Shown: positions 37,220 through 47,585, numbered from the stretch's first letter. The stretch: 64,000 nucleotides of DNA from Pseudomonas cichorii (GCF_018343775.1 NZ_CP074349.1:4640001-4704000); one strand, 5' to 3'. The notes: generated by a model not told the origin, from the letters alone. Numbers and translations: made by a program.

Positions 37220-38461
37220 ATGTCGATCAATAAGACTTTTGCACTCGTCAGTACATGCGCGCTGTTTATTCCAATCAACGCTTCGGCAGACTTTATTGCC
37301 GACAGCAAAGCCAGTGTCGATCTGCGCAACTTCTACTTCAACCGTGACTTTCGCAACGGACCACCCACAACCCGGCGCGACTCGGCGCAGGAATGGGCTC
37401 AGGGCGCAATGCTCAGGTTCGAGTCGGGTTACACCGCCGGAACAGTGGGCTTGGGTATCGATGCCCTCGGCATGGCAGGCTTCAAACTGGACGGCGGCGA
37501 TGGCTCCGGTGGCACGGGTTTGCTGCCAGCCGACCTGAGTTCAAGAAACGGCCGCGGCTCACAGAGCGAATACTCCAAACTGGAACTGACAGCCAAGGCG
37601 AAGGTGTCCGAGACCGTGCTCAAGGTCGGCTCTCTTGCCTTTCGCAGCCCGGTAGTGTCGAGCAATGACACCCGCCTGCTGCCATCGACCTTCGAGGGCG
37701 CGATGCTGACCTCAAAGGATATCGACAAGCTGGTCTTGCAAGGCGGCCAACTGGAGCAGATCAAGTTCAACAGCTCCTCCAACTATCAGGATTTCACCGG
37801 TAACCGCATCGGTGGCGTCAGTGATGAATTCAACTTCGCCGGTGGCACCTACAACTTCAGCAAGACCCTCAGCACCAGCCTGTACTACGGCAATCTGGAA
37901 AACGTCTACCGGCAGTTCTTTGGTGGCGTGGTTTACGAGATTCCGCTGGCGACTCAGCAGTCCCTGAAGTTTGACCTGCGCTATTCAAAAAGCACCGAAG
38001 ACGGCAACTTCCGCAACCTCGAAAACCGTGCAGCCAACGGTATGGTGTCTTACACCCTGGGCTCCAGCATATTCAGCGCGGCCTACCAGCGCATGAGCGG
38101 TGATGATCCGTTCCCGTACATCGCCAACACCGACCCGTACCTGGTCAACTTCGTGCAAATCAACGATTTTGCGAACATAGAAGAACGTTCGTGGCAGTTG
38201 CGCTATGACTACAACTTCGCCGCACTGGGTATTCCCGGTCTGACCTTCATGAGCCGTTATGTCAGCGGTGACAATGTCCGTGTATCGGGCAATAACACGG
38301 GTAAAGAGTGGGAACGCAATACCGATATCGGTTATGTCATCCAGAGCGGCACACTGAAGAATGTCGGTATCAAACTCAGGAATGCCACCGTGCGCTCGAA
38401 CTTCGGCAATGACCTGGATGAAACCCGGTTGATTCTGAGTTACACCGTCGCCCTGTGGTAA
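37220..38461 (+). CDS. OprD-family outer-membrane porin
   Basis: 413 residues. A signal peptide (TFALVSTCALFIPINASAD) precedes an 18-strand OprD-type barrel with KASVDLRNFYFNRDFRNG, QGAMLRFESGYT, GNLENVYRQFFGG, LKFDLRYSKSTEDG and a C-terminal TRLILSYTVALW. The start MSINKTF at 37220 has CGGAG about ten bases upstream; an ATG seven codons earlier lacks a ribosome site. It lies 151 bases after the biotin carboxylase gene. In P. aeruginosa the pyroglutamate-preferring OpdO is encoded near the pxpA-like genes PA2110-PA2112 (recalled). This supports a role in taking up the cluster's substrate. Confidence 0.88.
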   Translation: MSINKTFALVSTCALFIPINASADFIADSKASVDLRNFYFNRDFRNGPPTTRRDSAQEWAQGAMLRFESGYTAGTVGLGIDALGMAGFKLDGGDGSGGTGLLPADLSSRNGRGSQSEYSKLELTAKAKVSETVLKVGSLAFRSPVVSSNDTRLLPSTFEGAMLTSKDIDKLVLQGGQLEQIKFNSSSNYQDFTGNRIGGVSDEFNFAGGTYNFSKTLSTSLYYGNLENVYRQFFGGVVYEIPLATQQSLKFDLRYSKSTEDGNFRNLENRAANGMVSYTLGSSIFSAAYQRMSGDDPFPYIANTDPYLVNFVQINDFANIEERSWQLRYDYNFAALGIPGLTFMSRYVSGDNVRVSGNNTGKEWERNTDIGYVIQSGTLKNVGIKLRNATVRSNFGNDLDETRLILSYTVALW

Positions 38462-38644
38462 ACCCGACACGCTTCAAACGCTTTCAAATATAGAACCACG
38501 TTACTTACCGGAAAACTTCACATGTAGGCCTCTACACGTGCGGCCCCGTTCGCCCGGAAGTTATCGATAGCAGGGATGCTTTAAACGTTAATTAAAAAAC
38601 CGACGGACTGTTGTGCAACCGATCCAGTACGCAGAGACACAGCG

Positions 38645-40528
38645 ATGAGACATCTCAGGTTCAACCAGAAGATATTACTGATCGCCGCATTGGTGATCAT
38701 GACGGTGTTTTGCGCATTCTCCGCGCTGAATGACGTTCGCTTGCGTGACGACAACCTACAGAGAATCGAACAGAACACCCGTGCCCTCTCGGCCTCCATG
38801 GCCCATGACATTCAGAGCTGGCTGGACGGCCGGATGATTCTGATCAAGAACGTTGCCGAATCCATCGGCCAGGCGCCCTCGCCCGAAAACATACTCGGCA
38901 AATTGCAGGGCCAGGTGCTGATGGAGCAATTCATTGCCGGCTATGTCGGCACCCATGACGGCGGCTTCCACATCTATCCACCGCGCCAGATGCCTGCCGG
39001 ATACGACAGCCGGGAACGCCAGTGGTACAAGGACGCCATCGATCAGGGCACCGCGATGACCGAACCCTATGTCGGTGCAGGCATCGATTACCGGATCATC
39101 ACCCAGGCGGTTGCCATCCGTTCTGGCGGGCAAACCCTGGGAGTTCTGGGTGCCAGCCTGAACATCGAGACGATTTCGCGGACCATCAATAGCCAGGTGT
39201 TCGATGGCGGCGGTTACGCCTTGCTGGTGAGCAAGGCCGGCAAGATTCTGGTTCACCCGGACAAGGCGCTGATCGGCAAGACCCTGGCTGATCTGTTTCC
39301 CACAGAGACGCTGACCCTGAGCGACAGACTGGTCGAAGCCACATCGCTGGATGGCCCTAAACTCACCCTGTTCACTCCCGTCAAAGGCTTGCCTTCCCAG
39401 GACTGGTACATCGGCATCGTGCTGGATAAGCAGGCGGCCCTGGCCAGTATCTCTGCGTTCCGCAACTCAGCGATCATTGCCACGGTCGTTGCCGGTCTGA
39501 TTACCTTGCTGATGCTCGGGCTGCTGATGCGTGTGCTGATGAAACCCCTGAACCTGATCAACCATGCGATGGAAGACATTGCTCAGGGCGATGGCGACCT
39601 GACCCGGCGTTTGTCGATTGTCTCCCACGATGAGTTCGGGCACCTGGCCGAGAGTTTCAATCGCTTCGGCGACCGGATTCATGCCTCCATCACCGAAGTT
39701 TCATCCACGACCAAAGCCTTGAACGAAGCCACTCGCCGGGTGCTGTCGGCATCCAATTCCTCAGTGGAGAAGTCGGAGCATCAGTCGGGTTACACCACCA
39801 CGGTTGCCGCGGCCATCGAAGAGCTGGGAGCCGCCGCACAGGAAATAGCTTCAAGTGCATCGTCAGCCTCAAGAGGTGCATCCAGCGCCAGAACCCAGAT
39901 CGACTGGACCAGCACGCTGGTGGAAAAAACCGTCGATACGATGAGTCAGTTACAGCAGAACATCGAAACAACCCGCACCCAGATCGAAGACCTCAACGCC
40001 AAGAGCGCCAATATCGGCAAGGTGCTGGAAGTCATTTCGACGATTTCAGGCAAGACCAATCTGCTAGCGTTGAATGCGGCTATCGAAGCGGCCAGGGCTG
40101 GAGAGGCAGGCCGTGGGTTCGCGGTGGTGGCGGACGAGGTCCGAAGCCTGGCCCATCACACTCAGAACGCGACCGAAGAAATCCGCGCAGTGATCCAGGC
40201 GTTGCAGGACGGTGCCACCCAGGCAGCCCAGACCATGCTGCTCAGCCATGAAATGGGCACCCAGAGCGTCCGGGTGGCCACCGAGGCCGGGGCAAGCCTG
40301 CTGAGCGTGGTATCACGCATCAGCGAAATCGACGACGTGTGCCTGACGGTCGCCGCCGCGACCGAAGAACAGACCACGGCCGTCGATCAACTGACCCGGG
40401 ATGTGCACGCCATCAGCCAGTTGAACCATCAGGCCACCGACAACCTGAACGCAACCCTCAAGGCCTGCGGCGAACTGGACTTTGAAGCCGGACGGCTCAG
40501 GAGTGTTGTCGATACCTTCAAGTTGTAA
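38645..40528 (+). CDS. Methyl-accepting chemotaxis protein with dCache sensor
   Basis: 627 residues. TM1 is at about 9-29, a periplasmic dCache domain spans about 30-272, TM2 is at about 275-298, and HAMP lies at about 300-352. The signalling domain ends in the hairpin [29 protein letters not shown] (shown as the conserved tip; quoted in part). The sensor has [12 protein letters not shown] followed by AMTEPYV and GIDYRI. This resembles the R-x3-W-Y and Y/D pattern of amino-acid-binding dCache receptors such as PctA, so an amino acid ligand is plausible. No C-terminal methylation-enzyme docking pentapeptide is seen. It stands alone after the porin gene; a link to the Pxp-like cluster would be speculative. 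Confidence 0.9.
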   Translation: MRHLRFNQKILLIAALVIMTVFCAFSALNDVRLRDDNLQRIEQNTRALSASMAHDIQSWLDGRMILIKNVAESIGQAPSPENILGKLQGQVLMEQFIAGYVGTHDGGFHIYPPRQMPAGYDSRERQWYKDAIDQGTAMTEPYVGAGIDYRIITQAVAIRSGGQTLGVLGASLNIETISRTINSQVFDGGGYALLVSKAGKILVHPDKALIGKTLADLFPTETLTLSDRLVEATSLDGPKLTLFTPVKGLPSQDWYIGIVLDKQAALASISAFRNSAIIATVVAGLITLLMLGLLMRVLMKPLNLINHAMEDIAQGDGDLTRRLSIVSHDEFGHLAESFNRFGDRIHASITEVSSTTKALNEATRRVLSASNSSVEKSEHQSGYTTTVAAAIEELGAAAQEIASSASSASRGASSARTQIDWTSTLVEKTVDTMSQLQQNIETTRTQIEDLNAKSANIGKVLEVISTISGKTNLLALNAAIEAARAGEAGRGFAVVADEVRSLAHHTQNATEEIRAVIQALQDGATQAAQTMLLSHEMGTQSVRVATEAGASLLSVVSRISEIDDVCLTVAAATEEQTTAVDQLTRDVHAISQLNHQATDNLNATLKACGELDFEAGRLRSVVDTFKL

Positions 40529-40568
40529 CTCGGCAACCGGCCTGTGCCGGGAAAGCTGCTCACAATCC

Positions 40569-40660
40569 GCAGGACCGGATTTATCCGGGAAGGCGGTATT
40601 TCTGCCGATGAAGATGCAGAGCATGTACAGGCCTCTTCCCGGCTGAAGCCGGTCCCACAG
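40569..40660. repeat. Inverted REP pair, GGACCGG subtype
   Basis: A unit at 40569-40597 (GGACCGGATTTATCCGGGAA core) and an opposed diverged unit at 40635-40660 lie between the convergent chemoreceptor and DsbA-family genes. Confidence 0.75.
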
Positions 40661-40726
40661 ACGGATGCCAGCCCATTACGCTGGCGGCAGTTCCCAATCT
40701 GGTTCCACAAGCAGGAAAGTGCAGTT

Positions 40727-41374
40727 CTACACGCTTTTGCTGACGATCTGCCGGATCGCTCCAACGAACACATCCACCGGCTGGCCACCGGACACTGCGT
40801 ATTCGTCATTGAAGACGATGGTGGGAACCGAGCTGACACCGCGAGAGATCCAGAGTTGTTCGGCCTCGCGAACTTCAGCGGCATATTCATCGCTGGCCAG
40901 AATGGCTTCGGCACGCAGGCGGTCCAGCCCCACTTTTTGCGCCACGTTGGCCAGGGTCTGGTGGCTGGAAGGGTCTGCGAGATCGGTGAAGTAGGCGGCA
41001 AACAGGGCTTGCTTCAACGCCGGTTGCTTGCCTTCCAGCTCAGCCCAGTGCAGCAGGCGATGGGCATCGAACGTGTTGTAGATGCGCCGCTCGCCCTGGG
41101 TAAAGACAAACCCCAGCTCCGCGCCGCGCGCCCGGATGTTCTCGTGAATGTCATTCATCTGCTCAGGCGTGGAGCCGTATTTCTCGGCGAGGTGTTCCTT
41201 GATGTCCTGGCCTTCGGCAACCATGTTCGGGTTCAGCTCGAAGGGCTGAAAGTGAATCTGTGCCTGCACTTCATCACCCAGCGCTTCAAGCGCCTGCTGC
41301 AGCGCACTCAAGCCAATGGCGCACCACGGGCAGGACACATCGGAAACGAAATCGATTTTCAGGGGAGTGGTCAT
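40727..41374 (-). CDS. DsbA-family oxidoreductase, FrnE-like
   Basis: 215 residues with a thioredoxin fold carrying CPWC at Cys15-Cys18 (SDVSCPWCAIGL) and the inserted helical domain typical of FrnE/2-hydroxychromene-2-carboxylate isomerase-like proteins. The cis-proline region is VSSVPTIVFNDEYAVSGGQP. No signal peptide is present, so it is a cytoplasmic thiol-disulfide protein; relatives are tied to oxidative stress or polyketide tailoring. The start MTTPLKIDF at 41374 was chosen over an ATG 13 codons upstream whose extension is not family-like. Confidence 0.88.
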   Translation of the reverse strand: MTTPLKIDFVSDVSCPWCAIGLSALQQALEALGDEVQAQIHFQPFELNPNMVAEGQDIKEHLAEKYGSTPEQMNDIHENIRARGAELGFVFTQGERRIYNTFDAHRLLHWAELEGKQPALKQALFAAYFTDLADPSSHQTLANVAQKVGLDRLRAEAILASDEYAAEVREAEQLWISRGVSSVPTIVFNDEYAVSGGQPVDVFVGAIRQIVSKSV

Positions 41375-41420
41375 GGTGACGCTCGCGGTTGGCAGAAAAC
41401 AGTCACCATACACGTGCCTC

Positions 41421-42413
41421 TTACAACTGCGCCATATGCCGCCCGTCTTCGTGCTGAGCCTTGAGATAGGGCAACACGGCTGCCAGCAACGGCGCCTTGA
41501 ACGCCTCCTGGAAGCGATGCGCCAGACCTGGAATCAGGCGCAACTGGCTGCCCTGTATGTGAGCAGCCACATGCACGCCATGCATGACCGGCAATAGCGG
41601 ATCAGCCGTGCCATGCACCACCAGCACCGGAAGGCGCAGGCGATTGAGCAGTTCTACCCGACTGGGCTCGGCCAGAATCGCGGTGATCTGGCGCTTTACG
41701 CCTTCGGGGTTGAACGCCCGGTCATAAGAGACGGCGGCCTGTTGCACAAGCATGGCCCGGTCGTCCTTGATCTGCGGGCTGCCCAGAGCGGCCAGCAGAT
41801 CCGCCTGTTGCTCGATGGCAATCTCGCGATTGGGCGCGCCACGGCGGGCCAGCAATTGCAGCAGCGCAGCATTGGGCATCGGCAAGCCCTGGGCGCCGGA
41901 ACTGGTCATGATCAGGGTCAGGCTTTCGATGCGTTGCGGGGCCAGGTCGGCAAGGTGCTGAGCGATCATGCCGCCCATGCTTGCCCCCAGCACATGAAAC
42001 TGTTCAACGTGCAGCGCATCCATCAAGCCCAGCGCATCATCGGCCATATCGGTCAGGGAATAGACCGCAGACACCGGCAGGCCCAACTTGTAGCGCAGCA
42101 CTTCATATGTGAGGTTGGCGTCCGCCGGTGGCTGGACCCAGGACGACAGGCCGACATCGCGGTTGTCGTAGCGAATCACCCGATAGCCTTGCTGACACAG
42201 AGCAACCACCACTTCGTCAGGCCAGTGAATCAGTTGCCCGCCAAGCCCCATGACCAGCAGCAAGGCAGGGTCGGATTCATTGCCAATACTTTGATAGGCA
42301 ATGCGAACTTCCTTGAGTTCGGCAATCTGTACAGGAGCACTGACATCGCATCGAGAGGCCGCAAAAGACGGCAAGCCGCACAAGAGCGCGGCCAGAAAGA
42401 GTAAAACCCGCAT
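41421..42413 (-). CDS. Exported alpha/beta hydrolase
   Basis: 330 residues with a signal peptide (MRVLLFLAALLCGLPSFAAS, cleavage near residue 19-20). The alpha/beta hydrolase core has nucleophile elbow LGASMGGM, acid-loop region VVHGTADPLLP and a C-terminal catalytic His in GLAHRFQEA. Substrate is unknown; esters or lactones are typical of the family. A 23-codon upstream extension lacks a ribosome site and would bury the signal peptide, so it was rejected. It is transcribed after metE on the same strand, with 125 bases between them. Confidence 0.85.
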   Translation of the reverse strand: MRVLLFLAALLCGLPSFAASRCDVSAPVQIAELKEVRIAYQSIGNESDPALLLVMGLGGQLIHWPDEVVVALCQQGYRVIRYDNRDVGLSSWVQPPADANLTYEVLRYKLGLPVSAVYSLTDMADDALGLMDALHVEQFHVLGASMGGMIAQHLADLAPQRIESLTLIMTSSGAQGLPMPNAALLQLLARRGAPNREIAIEQQADLLAALGSPQIKDDRAMLVQQAAVSYDRAFNPEGVKRQITAILAEPSRVELLNRLRLPVLVVHGTADPLLPVMHGVHVAAHIQGSQLRLIPGLAHRFQEAFKAPLLAAVLPYLKAQHEDGRHMAQL

Positions 42414-42538
42414 GAAAAACACCAAAAAACAGATCTCCAGTAGGCAATAAGTCTGATGATGTTTTTCAAAGCGCGCTGCCACAGTTGCGTGACAGTTTGA
42501 TGAATCGGGATCAACGGCAGCGCTGGCGCTGCCTCCCC

Positions 42539-44848
42539 TTACAACAGTTCGGCTCTCAGCTGCCGTGCTGCCGCGACCATGTTGACCAGTGCGGCTTCGG
42601 TTTCCGGCCAGCCACGGGTCTTGAGGCCGCAGTCAGGGTTGATCCACAGGCGTTCTGCCGGGATGCGCTGTACGGCCTTGGTCATCAACTTGACCATTTC
42701 GCGGGTATCCGGGACCCGTGGCGAGTGGATGTCGTAGACGCCCGGTCCGATATCGTTCGGGTAATCGAATGCCTCGAAAGCCTCCAGCAATTCCATGTCC
42801 GAGCGCGAGGTTTCGATGGTGATCACGTCTGCATCCATGGCGGCGATGGAGTCGATCACGTCATTGAACTCGCTGTAGCACATATGGGTGTGGATCTGGG
42901 TTTCGTCACGCACGCCTGAAGCGCACAGGCGAAACGCTTCAACGGCCCAGTCCAGATATTCCTGCCATTGCGCCTTGCGCAGCGGCAGGCCTTCACGGAA
43001 AGCGGCTTCGTCGATCTGCACGATCTTGATGCCGGCCTGCTCCAGATCCACCACTTCGTCACGAATCGCCAGAGCCAACTGCTGCGCCTGGATTTTGCGG
43101 GATACGTCTTCACGCGGGAACGACCACATCAGCATGGTCACCGGGCCGGTCAGCATGCCCTTCATGACCTTGTCGGTCAGGCTCTGGGCATAGCGAATCC
43201 ACTCGACCGTCATGGCCTCGGGACGGCTCAGGTCGCCAAAGATAACCGCTGGTTTCACGCAACGCGAACCGTAGCTCTGCACCCAGCCAAAACGGCTGAA
43301 CACATAACCGTCGAGTTGCTCGGCGAAGTACTCGACCATGTCGTTGCGTTCGGCTTCGCCATGCACCAGCACATCAAGGCCCAGGCGCTCCTGAATCTGT
43401 ACGGCGTGGCGAATTTCATGACGCATGGCGTCGGTGTAGTCATTGGCCGACAGCTTGCCCTGCTTGTACGACTGGCGCGCCAGACGGATCGAAGATGTCT
43501 GTGGGAATGAGCCAATGGTTGTCGTCGGAAAGGCAGGCAATTGCAGACGGGCACGCTGCACGTCAATGCGCTGCGCAAAAGCTGACTGACGCTGGCTGTC
43601 GGCAGCGGTGATCGCAGCCAGACGAGCCTGCACATCCGGTTTATGGATACGCGGTGACTGCTTGCGACTGGCCTGGACTGCACGGCTTTGCGTCAGGGCA
43701 GCCAGCACGTCGGGACTCTGAGGTTCATTCAGGGCCTGAGTGAGCACGGCAATTTCCCCGCACTTCTGTACGGCAAACGCCAGCCAGCTTTTCAACTCGG
43801 CATCGAGTCGGTCTTCACGGTCCAGATTGACCGGGCTGTGCAGCAGCGAAGACGAACCGGCGACCCACAGGTTGTCGCCAAACCGCGCCAGGGCGTCTTG
43901 CAGGGCCTCCAGCGCCTTGTCCAGATCGCAACGCCAGACATTACGCCCGTTGACCACGCCCAGGGACAGCACTTTATAAGTCGGCAGGCGGTCGAGCACC
44001 GCTGCAAGCTGCTCGGGGGCACGCACCAGATCGATGTGCAGGCCATCCACCGGCAGGGAAACCGCCAGACCGAGGTTGTCTTCCAGACCGCTGAAGTAGG
44101 TGGCGACCAGTTTCTTCAGCGGTGAATATTGCAGGCTGTGATAGGTACGCTCGAAGGCATTCTTCCATTCCTGAGGCAGGTCGAGGGTCAGGATCGGCTC
44201 GTCGATCTGTACCCACTCAACGCCCTGCTTCGCCAGGCGGCCGAGGATTTCGCCATACAGCGGCAGCAAACGGTCCAGCAGGTCGAGCTTGTCGAAGCTC
44301 TCCCCCTTGGCCTTGCCCAGCCACAAGTAGGTCAGCGGGCCGATCAGCACCGGCTTGACCTTGTGGCCCAGCGCATGGGCTTCATCGACCTCTTCAAACA
44401 GTTGCTCCCAACTCAACTGGAAACGTTGGTCCCGGGAGAACTCAGGGACCAGATAGTGATAGTTGGTATCGAACCACTTGGTCAGCTCCTGAGCGTATTG
44501 AGCGTTGGCCTGCGCCCCGCCGCAGCAGGCACTGGCGCCGCGCGCCATGGCGAACAGGGTATCGAGGGTCGGCAGGCCTGCCGCGTCCTTCACTTGATTG
44601 AAGCGCTCGGGAATGACACCGAAGGTCAGCGAATGAGTCAGGACCTGGTCGTACCAGGCGAAATCGCCTGCAGGCAGCAATTCGATGCCCGCGTCCTTCT
44701 GCAGTTGCCAATGCGCCGCACGCAATTCACGGCCCACAGCACGCAAGCCATCCTGGTCCAGATCGCCCTTCCAGTAGGCCTCCAGCGCTTTTTTCAATTC
44801 ACGATCAGCGCCGATGCGCGGGAATCCAAGGTTGTGTGCCAAAGCCAT
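42539..44848 (-). CDS. metE: Cobalamin-independent methionine synthase
   Basis: 769 residues. It transfers a methyl group from 5-methyltetrahydropteroyltriglutamate to homocysteine in the last step of methionine synthesis. The N-terminus [20 protein letters not shown] is typical. The C-terminal barrel has the zinc ligands of the family (HMCYSEF and the cysteine in NPDCGLKTR) and [12 protein letters not shown] at the domain junction. The start at 44848 has a strong GGAGGACACAGC site; a 30-codon upstream extension runs through the metR promoter and is rejected. It is divergent from metR, which should activate it when homocysteine builds up. Confidence 0.96.
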   Translation of the reverse strand: MALAHNLGFPRIGADRELKKALEAYWKGDLDQDGLRAVGRELRAAHWQLQKDAGIELLPAGDFAWYDQVLTHSLTFGVIPERFNQVKDAAGLPTLDTLFAMARGASACCGGAQANAQYAQELTKWFDTNYHYLVPEFSRDQRFQLSWEQLFEEVDEAHALGHKVKPVLIGPLTYLWLGKAKGESFDKLDLLDRLLPLYGEILGRLAKQGVEWVQIDEPILTLDLPQEWKNAFERTYHSLQYSPLKKLVATYFSGLEDNLGLAVSLPVDGLHIDLVRAPEQLAAVLDRLPTYKVLSLGVVNGRNVWRCDLDKALEALQDALARFGDNLWVAGSSSLLHSPVNLDREDRLDAELKSWLAFAVQKCGEIAVLTQALNEPQSPDVLAALTQSRAVQASRKQSPRIHKPDVQARLAAITAADSQRQSAFAQRIDVQRARLQLPAFPTTTIGSFPQTSSIRLARQSYKQGKLSANDYTDAMRHEIRHAVQIQERLGLDVLVHGEAERNDMVEYFAEQLDGYVFSRFGWVQSYGSRCVKPAVIFGDLSRPEAMTVEWIRYAQSLTDKVMKGMLTGPVTMLMWSFPREDVSRKIQAQQLALAIRDEVVDLEQAGIKIVQIDEAAFREGLPLRKAQWQEYLDWAVEAFRLCASGVRDETQIHTHMCYSEFNDVIDSIAAMDADVITIETSRSDMELLEAFEAFDYPNDIGPGVYDIHSPRVPDTREMVKLMTKAVQRIPAERLWINPDCGLKTRGWPETEAALVNMVAAARQLRAELL

Positions 44849-44896
44849 GCTGTGTCCTCCATAAAAGATGGCGCTATTGTCGACAGCCAGGCAAAC

Positions 44897-44911
44897 ATGA
44901 GACAAACTCAT
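44897..44911 (+). promoter_or_regulatory. Candidate MetR site in the metE-metR divergent region
   Basis: ATGAGACAAACTCAT is a 5-5-5 inverted repeat, close to the TGAA-N5-TTCA pattern of MetR sites. It is 48 bases from the metE start and 43 bases from the metR start, so it could serve activation of metE and autoregulation of metR. Confidence 0.6.
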
Positions 44912-44954
44912 TGTTTTCTCTTTGATCACAAATTTCATTCATGGAGCGCTCAAG

Positions 44955-45872
44955 GTGCTTGAAATACGTCACCTCAAAACCCTGCACGCCTTGCGCGAGG
45001 CCGACAGCCTTGTGGAAGCTGCCGAGCGCCTGCACCTGACCCAGTCCGCCCTCTCCCACCAGTTCAAGGAACTGGAGGAGCGCATGGGCATGCCGTTGTT
45101 CGTGCGCAAGACCAAACCGGTGCGCTTTACCAGCGCCGGGCTGCGCCTGTTGCAACTGGCCGATTCATTGCTGCCCCAATTGCGCAGCGCCGAACGCGAC
45201 ATTGCGCGACTGGCGGGCGGTACGGCCGGGCGCCTGCACATGGCCATCGAATGCCACAGCTGCTTTCAATGGCTGATGCCGACCATCGACCAGTTCCGTG
45301 ACTCCTGGCCGGAGGTCGAACTGGATCTGTCTTCGGGATTTTCGTTCGCTCCGCTGCCGGCACTGGCTCGCGGTGATCTGGATCTGGTGGTCACTTCAGA
45401 CCCGCTGGACATTCCCGGCATCACCTATGTGCCGCTGTTCACGTACGAAGCGATGCTCGCCGTGGCCAACCAGCATGCGCTGGCGGGCAAGCCTTACATC
45501 GTGCCGGAAGACCTGGTGACCGAAACGCTGATTACTTATCCGGTGGAGCGGGATCGACTGGATATCTTCACGCGCTTCCTGGAGCCTGCCGACATTGAAC
45601 CGGCGCAGGTCCGTACTTCCGAACTGACGGTCATGATGATGCAACTGGTGGCCAGCGGACGCGGCGTGTGCGGCATGCCGCACTGGGCACTGCACGAGTA
45701 CAGCTCGCGTGGCTACGTAAAGGCCAAGCGGCTGGGGGAAAAGGGACTGTTCGCGACGCTTTATGCAGGTATTCGCGCCGACATGCTGGATGCGCCTTAC
45801 ATGCGCGACTTCCTGCTGACCGCGAAAGACACGTCGTTTTCGACGCTGGACGGGGTGAGTGCAGTGCGTTGA
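44955..45872 (+). CDS. metR: LysR-type activator of methionine biosynthesis
   Basis: 305 residues starting at GTG with GGAG eight bases upstream. The winged helix-turn-helix (HLTQSALSHQFKELEERMG, about residues 27-45) is followed by a MetR-type effector domain (RLHMAIECHSCFQWLMPTID) that senses homocysteine in E. coli. Its position divergent from metE and its length support MetR rather than a generic LysR protein. A longer in-frame reading from 44922 would cross the operator region. Confidence 0.92.
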   Translation: MLEIRHLKTLHALREADSLVEAAERLHLTQSALSHQFKELEERMGMPLFVRKTKPVRFTSAGLRLLQLADSLLPQLRSAERDIARLAGGTAGRLHMAIECHSCFQWLMPTIDQFRDSWPEVELDLSSGFSFAPLPALARGDLDLVVTSDPLDIPGITYVPLFTYEAMLAVANQHALAGKPYIVPEDLVTETLITYPVERDRLDIFTRFLEPADIEPAQVRTSELTVMMMQLVASGRGVCGMPHWALHEYSSRGYVKAKRLGEKGLFATLYAGIRADMLDAPYMRDFLLTAKDTSFSTLDGVSAVR

Positions 45873-45877
45873 ACCCA

Positions 45878-45929
45878 GTAGGTGCGAATTCATTCGCGAA
45901 GAAGCCCTTCGCGAATGAATTGCTCCTAC
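45878..45929. repeat. Inverted REP pair
   Basis: Two opposed GGAGCGAATTCATTCGCGAA-type units, each with a small change (GGTGCG; a missing C), between the convergent metR and Nudix genes. Confidence 0.8.
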
Positions 45930-45934
45930 CGTGA

Positions 45935-46342
45935 TCAGGCTTCTTCGCGCATCTCGCGATACAGCGGCAGGATCAGGTCACGGGTCAAAGGAGCCAGCAC
46001 CCGTTCCGGGTACACTTCAGCCCCGACCCAAATGACTTCCTCGATCTCGGCAGCCGGTACGATCTGGGCATCGGTGCGTACGCCGAACAACTGGCAGTGC
46101 ACTTCAAAGCCCGGCTCGTTGGCCGCCGGTGCGCTGAACTCGCCGAGGAAAATGGCCTGCTGGGGATCAATCACCAGACCCAACTCTTCTTCCAGCTCCC
46201 GAACCAGCGCATTCACCGCTGGCTCACCCGCTTCAATCTTGCCGCCCGGCTGCATGAAGGCCTCGGTGCCGCGCTTGCGTACCAGCAAGGTCTGGCCATC
46301 CGGTGCAACCAGCAAGGCAGCGGCAATACTGATGGTCTTCAT
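45935..46342 (-). CDS. Nudix hydrolase
   Basis: 135 residues with a complete Nudix box, GGKIEAGE followed by RELEEELGL (about residues 34-57). It hydrolyses some nucleoside diphosphate linked to another group; the substrate is not readable. It starts inside the end of the ddl gene (four-base overlap, ATGA), so it is translationally coupled to it. Confidence 0.9.
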   Translation of the reverse strand: MKTISIAAALLVAPDGQTLLVRKRGTEAFMQPGGKIEAGEPAVNALVRELEEELGLVIDPQQAIFLGEFSAPAANEPGFEVHCQLFGVRTDAQIVPAAEIEEVIWVGAEVYPERVLAPLTRDLILPLYREMREEA

Positions 46343-47430
46343 GCAAAGATGTCCGTCTTCAGCAAACGAGCTTCATCATCACGCTCCAGTGCCAGTACGA
46401 TCAAGCGATCGATCAGCCCGGCGTAAGACAGACCGCTGGCCTGCCAGAGCTTGGGATACATGCTGATGGAGGTGAAACCGGGGATCGTGTTGATCTCGTT
46501 GATGATGATCTCCCGCGCCTCGGTGACAAAGAAGTCGACACGCGCCAGACCGGCACAGCCCAGAACACGGTAGGCCTGCAAGGCAACCTCACGCACCTGC
46601 TCGCTGAGTTCTGGCGCCAGTTCGGCGGGGATGGCGATACGCGCCTGATCACCGTTGAGGTACTTGGTGTCATAGGCGTAGAACTCGTCATTGGCGATGA
46701 CTTCACCACATACACTGACCTGCGGCTCACGGTTGCCCAGCACCGCACATTCCACTTCCCGGCCGACAATGCCCTGCTCGATCAGAACCTTGTGGTCGAA
46801 CTCGAAGGCCAGCGCCAGGGCCGCTTCAAACCCGGCTTCGTCGGTCACTTTGCTGACGCCCACCGAAGAGCCCTGGCTCGCCGGTTTGACGAACATCGGC
46901 AGCCCCAGTTGCCCGGCCACGTCGCTGAACTGCGCAGTCTGGCCACGCATCAGCACCACGAACGGTGCCACGCTGATGTCGGCATCGCGCAGCAGGCGCT
47001 TGGTCACGTCTTTATCCATGCAGGCCGCAGAGCCCAGCACATCCGGCCCTACAAACGGAATCGCCAGCAGACGCAACAGGCCTTGCAGGGAGCCATCTTC
47101 GCCGTAGGCACCGTGAATCAGCGGGAACACGACGTCGATACGCTTGAGTTGCTCGCCCGACTCGACCTCGACGAACTGCCCACCCGCGCTGCCTGGCAGC
47201 AGGGCCAGCAGCTTGCCCGATGTGCTCAGCCGGATCCTGGCAGGGTCGCTGGCATTGAGCAGGTAATCGCCTTCCTCGAACCGCAGCCAACGGCCCAGCT
47301 TGTCGATGCCGATCAAGGTCAGTTCGTAGCTTTCGCGATCAATCGCATTGATCACGTTGCGTGCCGACTGCAACGAAACCTCATGCTCGCTGGATTGCCC
47401 ACCGAAAACGATGGCGACTGATTTTTTCAA
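46339..47430 (-). CDS. ddl: D-alanine--D-alanine ligase (stand-alone copy)
   Basis: 363 residues. It makes the D-Ala-D-Ala dipeptide for peptidoglycan with ATP. N-terminal [22 protein letters not shown]-grasp segments [16 protein letters not shown] and [20 protein letters not shown], and [12 protein letters not shown] with the Ser/Tyr loop are all present. It is not within a division/cell wall cluster (no mur or ftsQ genes), so this is the DdlA-type copy. It is coupled to a Nudix gene downstream. Confidence 0.93.
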   Translation of the reverse strand: MKKSVAIVFGGQSSEHEVSLQSARNVINAIDRESYELTLIGIDKLGRWLRFEEGDYLLNASDPARIRLSTSGKLLALLPGSAGGQFVEVESGEQLKRIDVVFPLIHGAYGEDGSLQGLLRLLAIPFVGPDVLGSAACMDKDVTKRLLRDADISVAPFVVLMRGQTAQFSDVAGQLGLPMFVKPASQGSSVGVSKVTDEAGFEAALALAFEFDHKVLIEQGIVGREVECAVLGNREPQVSVCGEVIANDEFYAYDTKYLNGDQARIAIPAELAPELSEQVREVALQAYRVLGCAGLARVDFFVTEAREIIINEINTIPGFTSISMYPKLWQASGLSYAGLIDRLIVLALERDDEARLLKTDIFA

Positions 47431-47521
47431 CGCGGGTACTCCTGTTTTTCAGGCCGCGAAGATAAAAGCAATGCCCGGCATTAGTCCAGAGGCTCAGTGG
47501 TCGCATGTCTGAAAAGCAGGC

Positions 47522-47582
47522 AAAAAAATCCCCGGTCCGGGCAATCCTGCACAGATCGCCCGAAATCGGGGAACGGGGCACC
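47522..47582 (-). terminator. Probable terminator of rpmE2
   Basis: Just past the rpmE2 stop on the minus strand, GC-rich inverted sequences (CCCCG and CGGGG arms, with CCCGG-A-CCGGG) are followed by a run of seven T (47528-47522). The exact stem is uncertain. Confidence 0.5.
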
Positions 47583-47585
47583 GCA

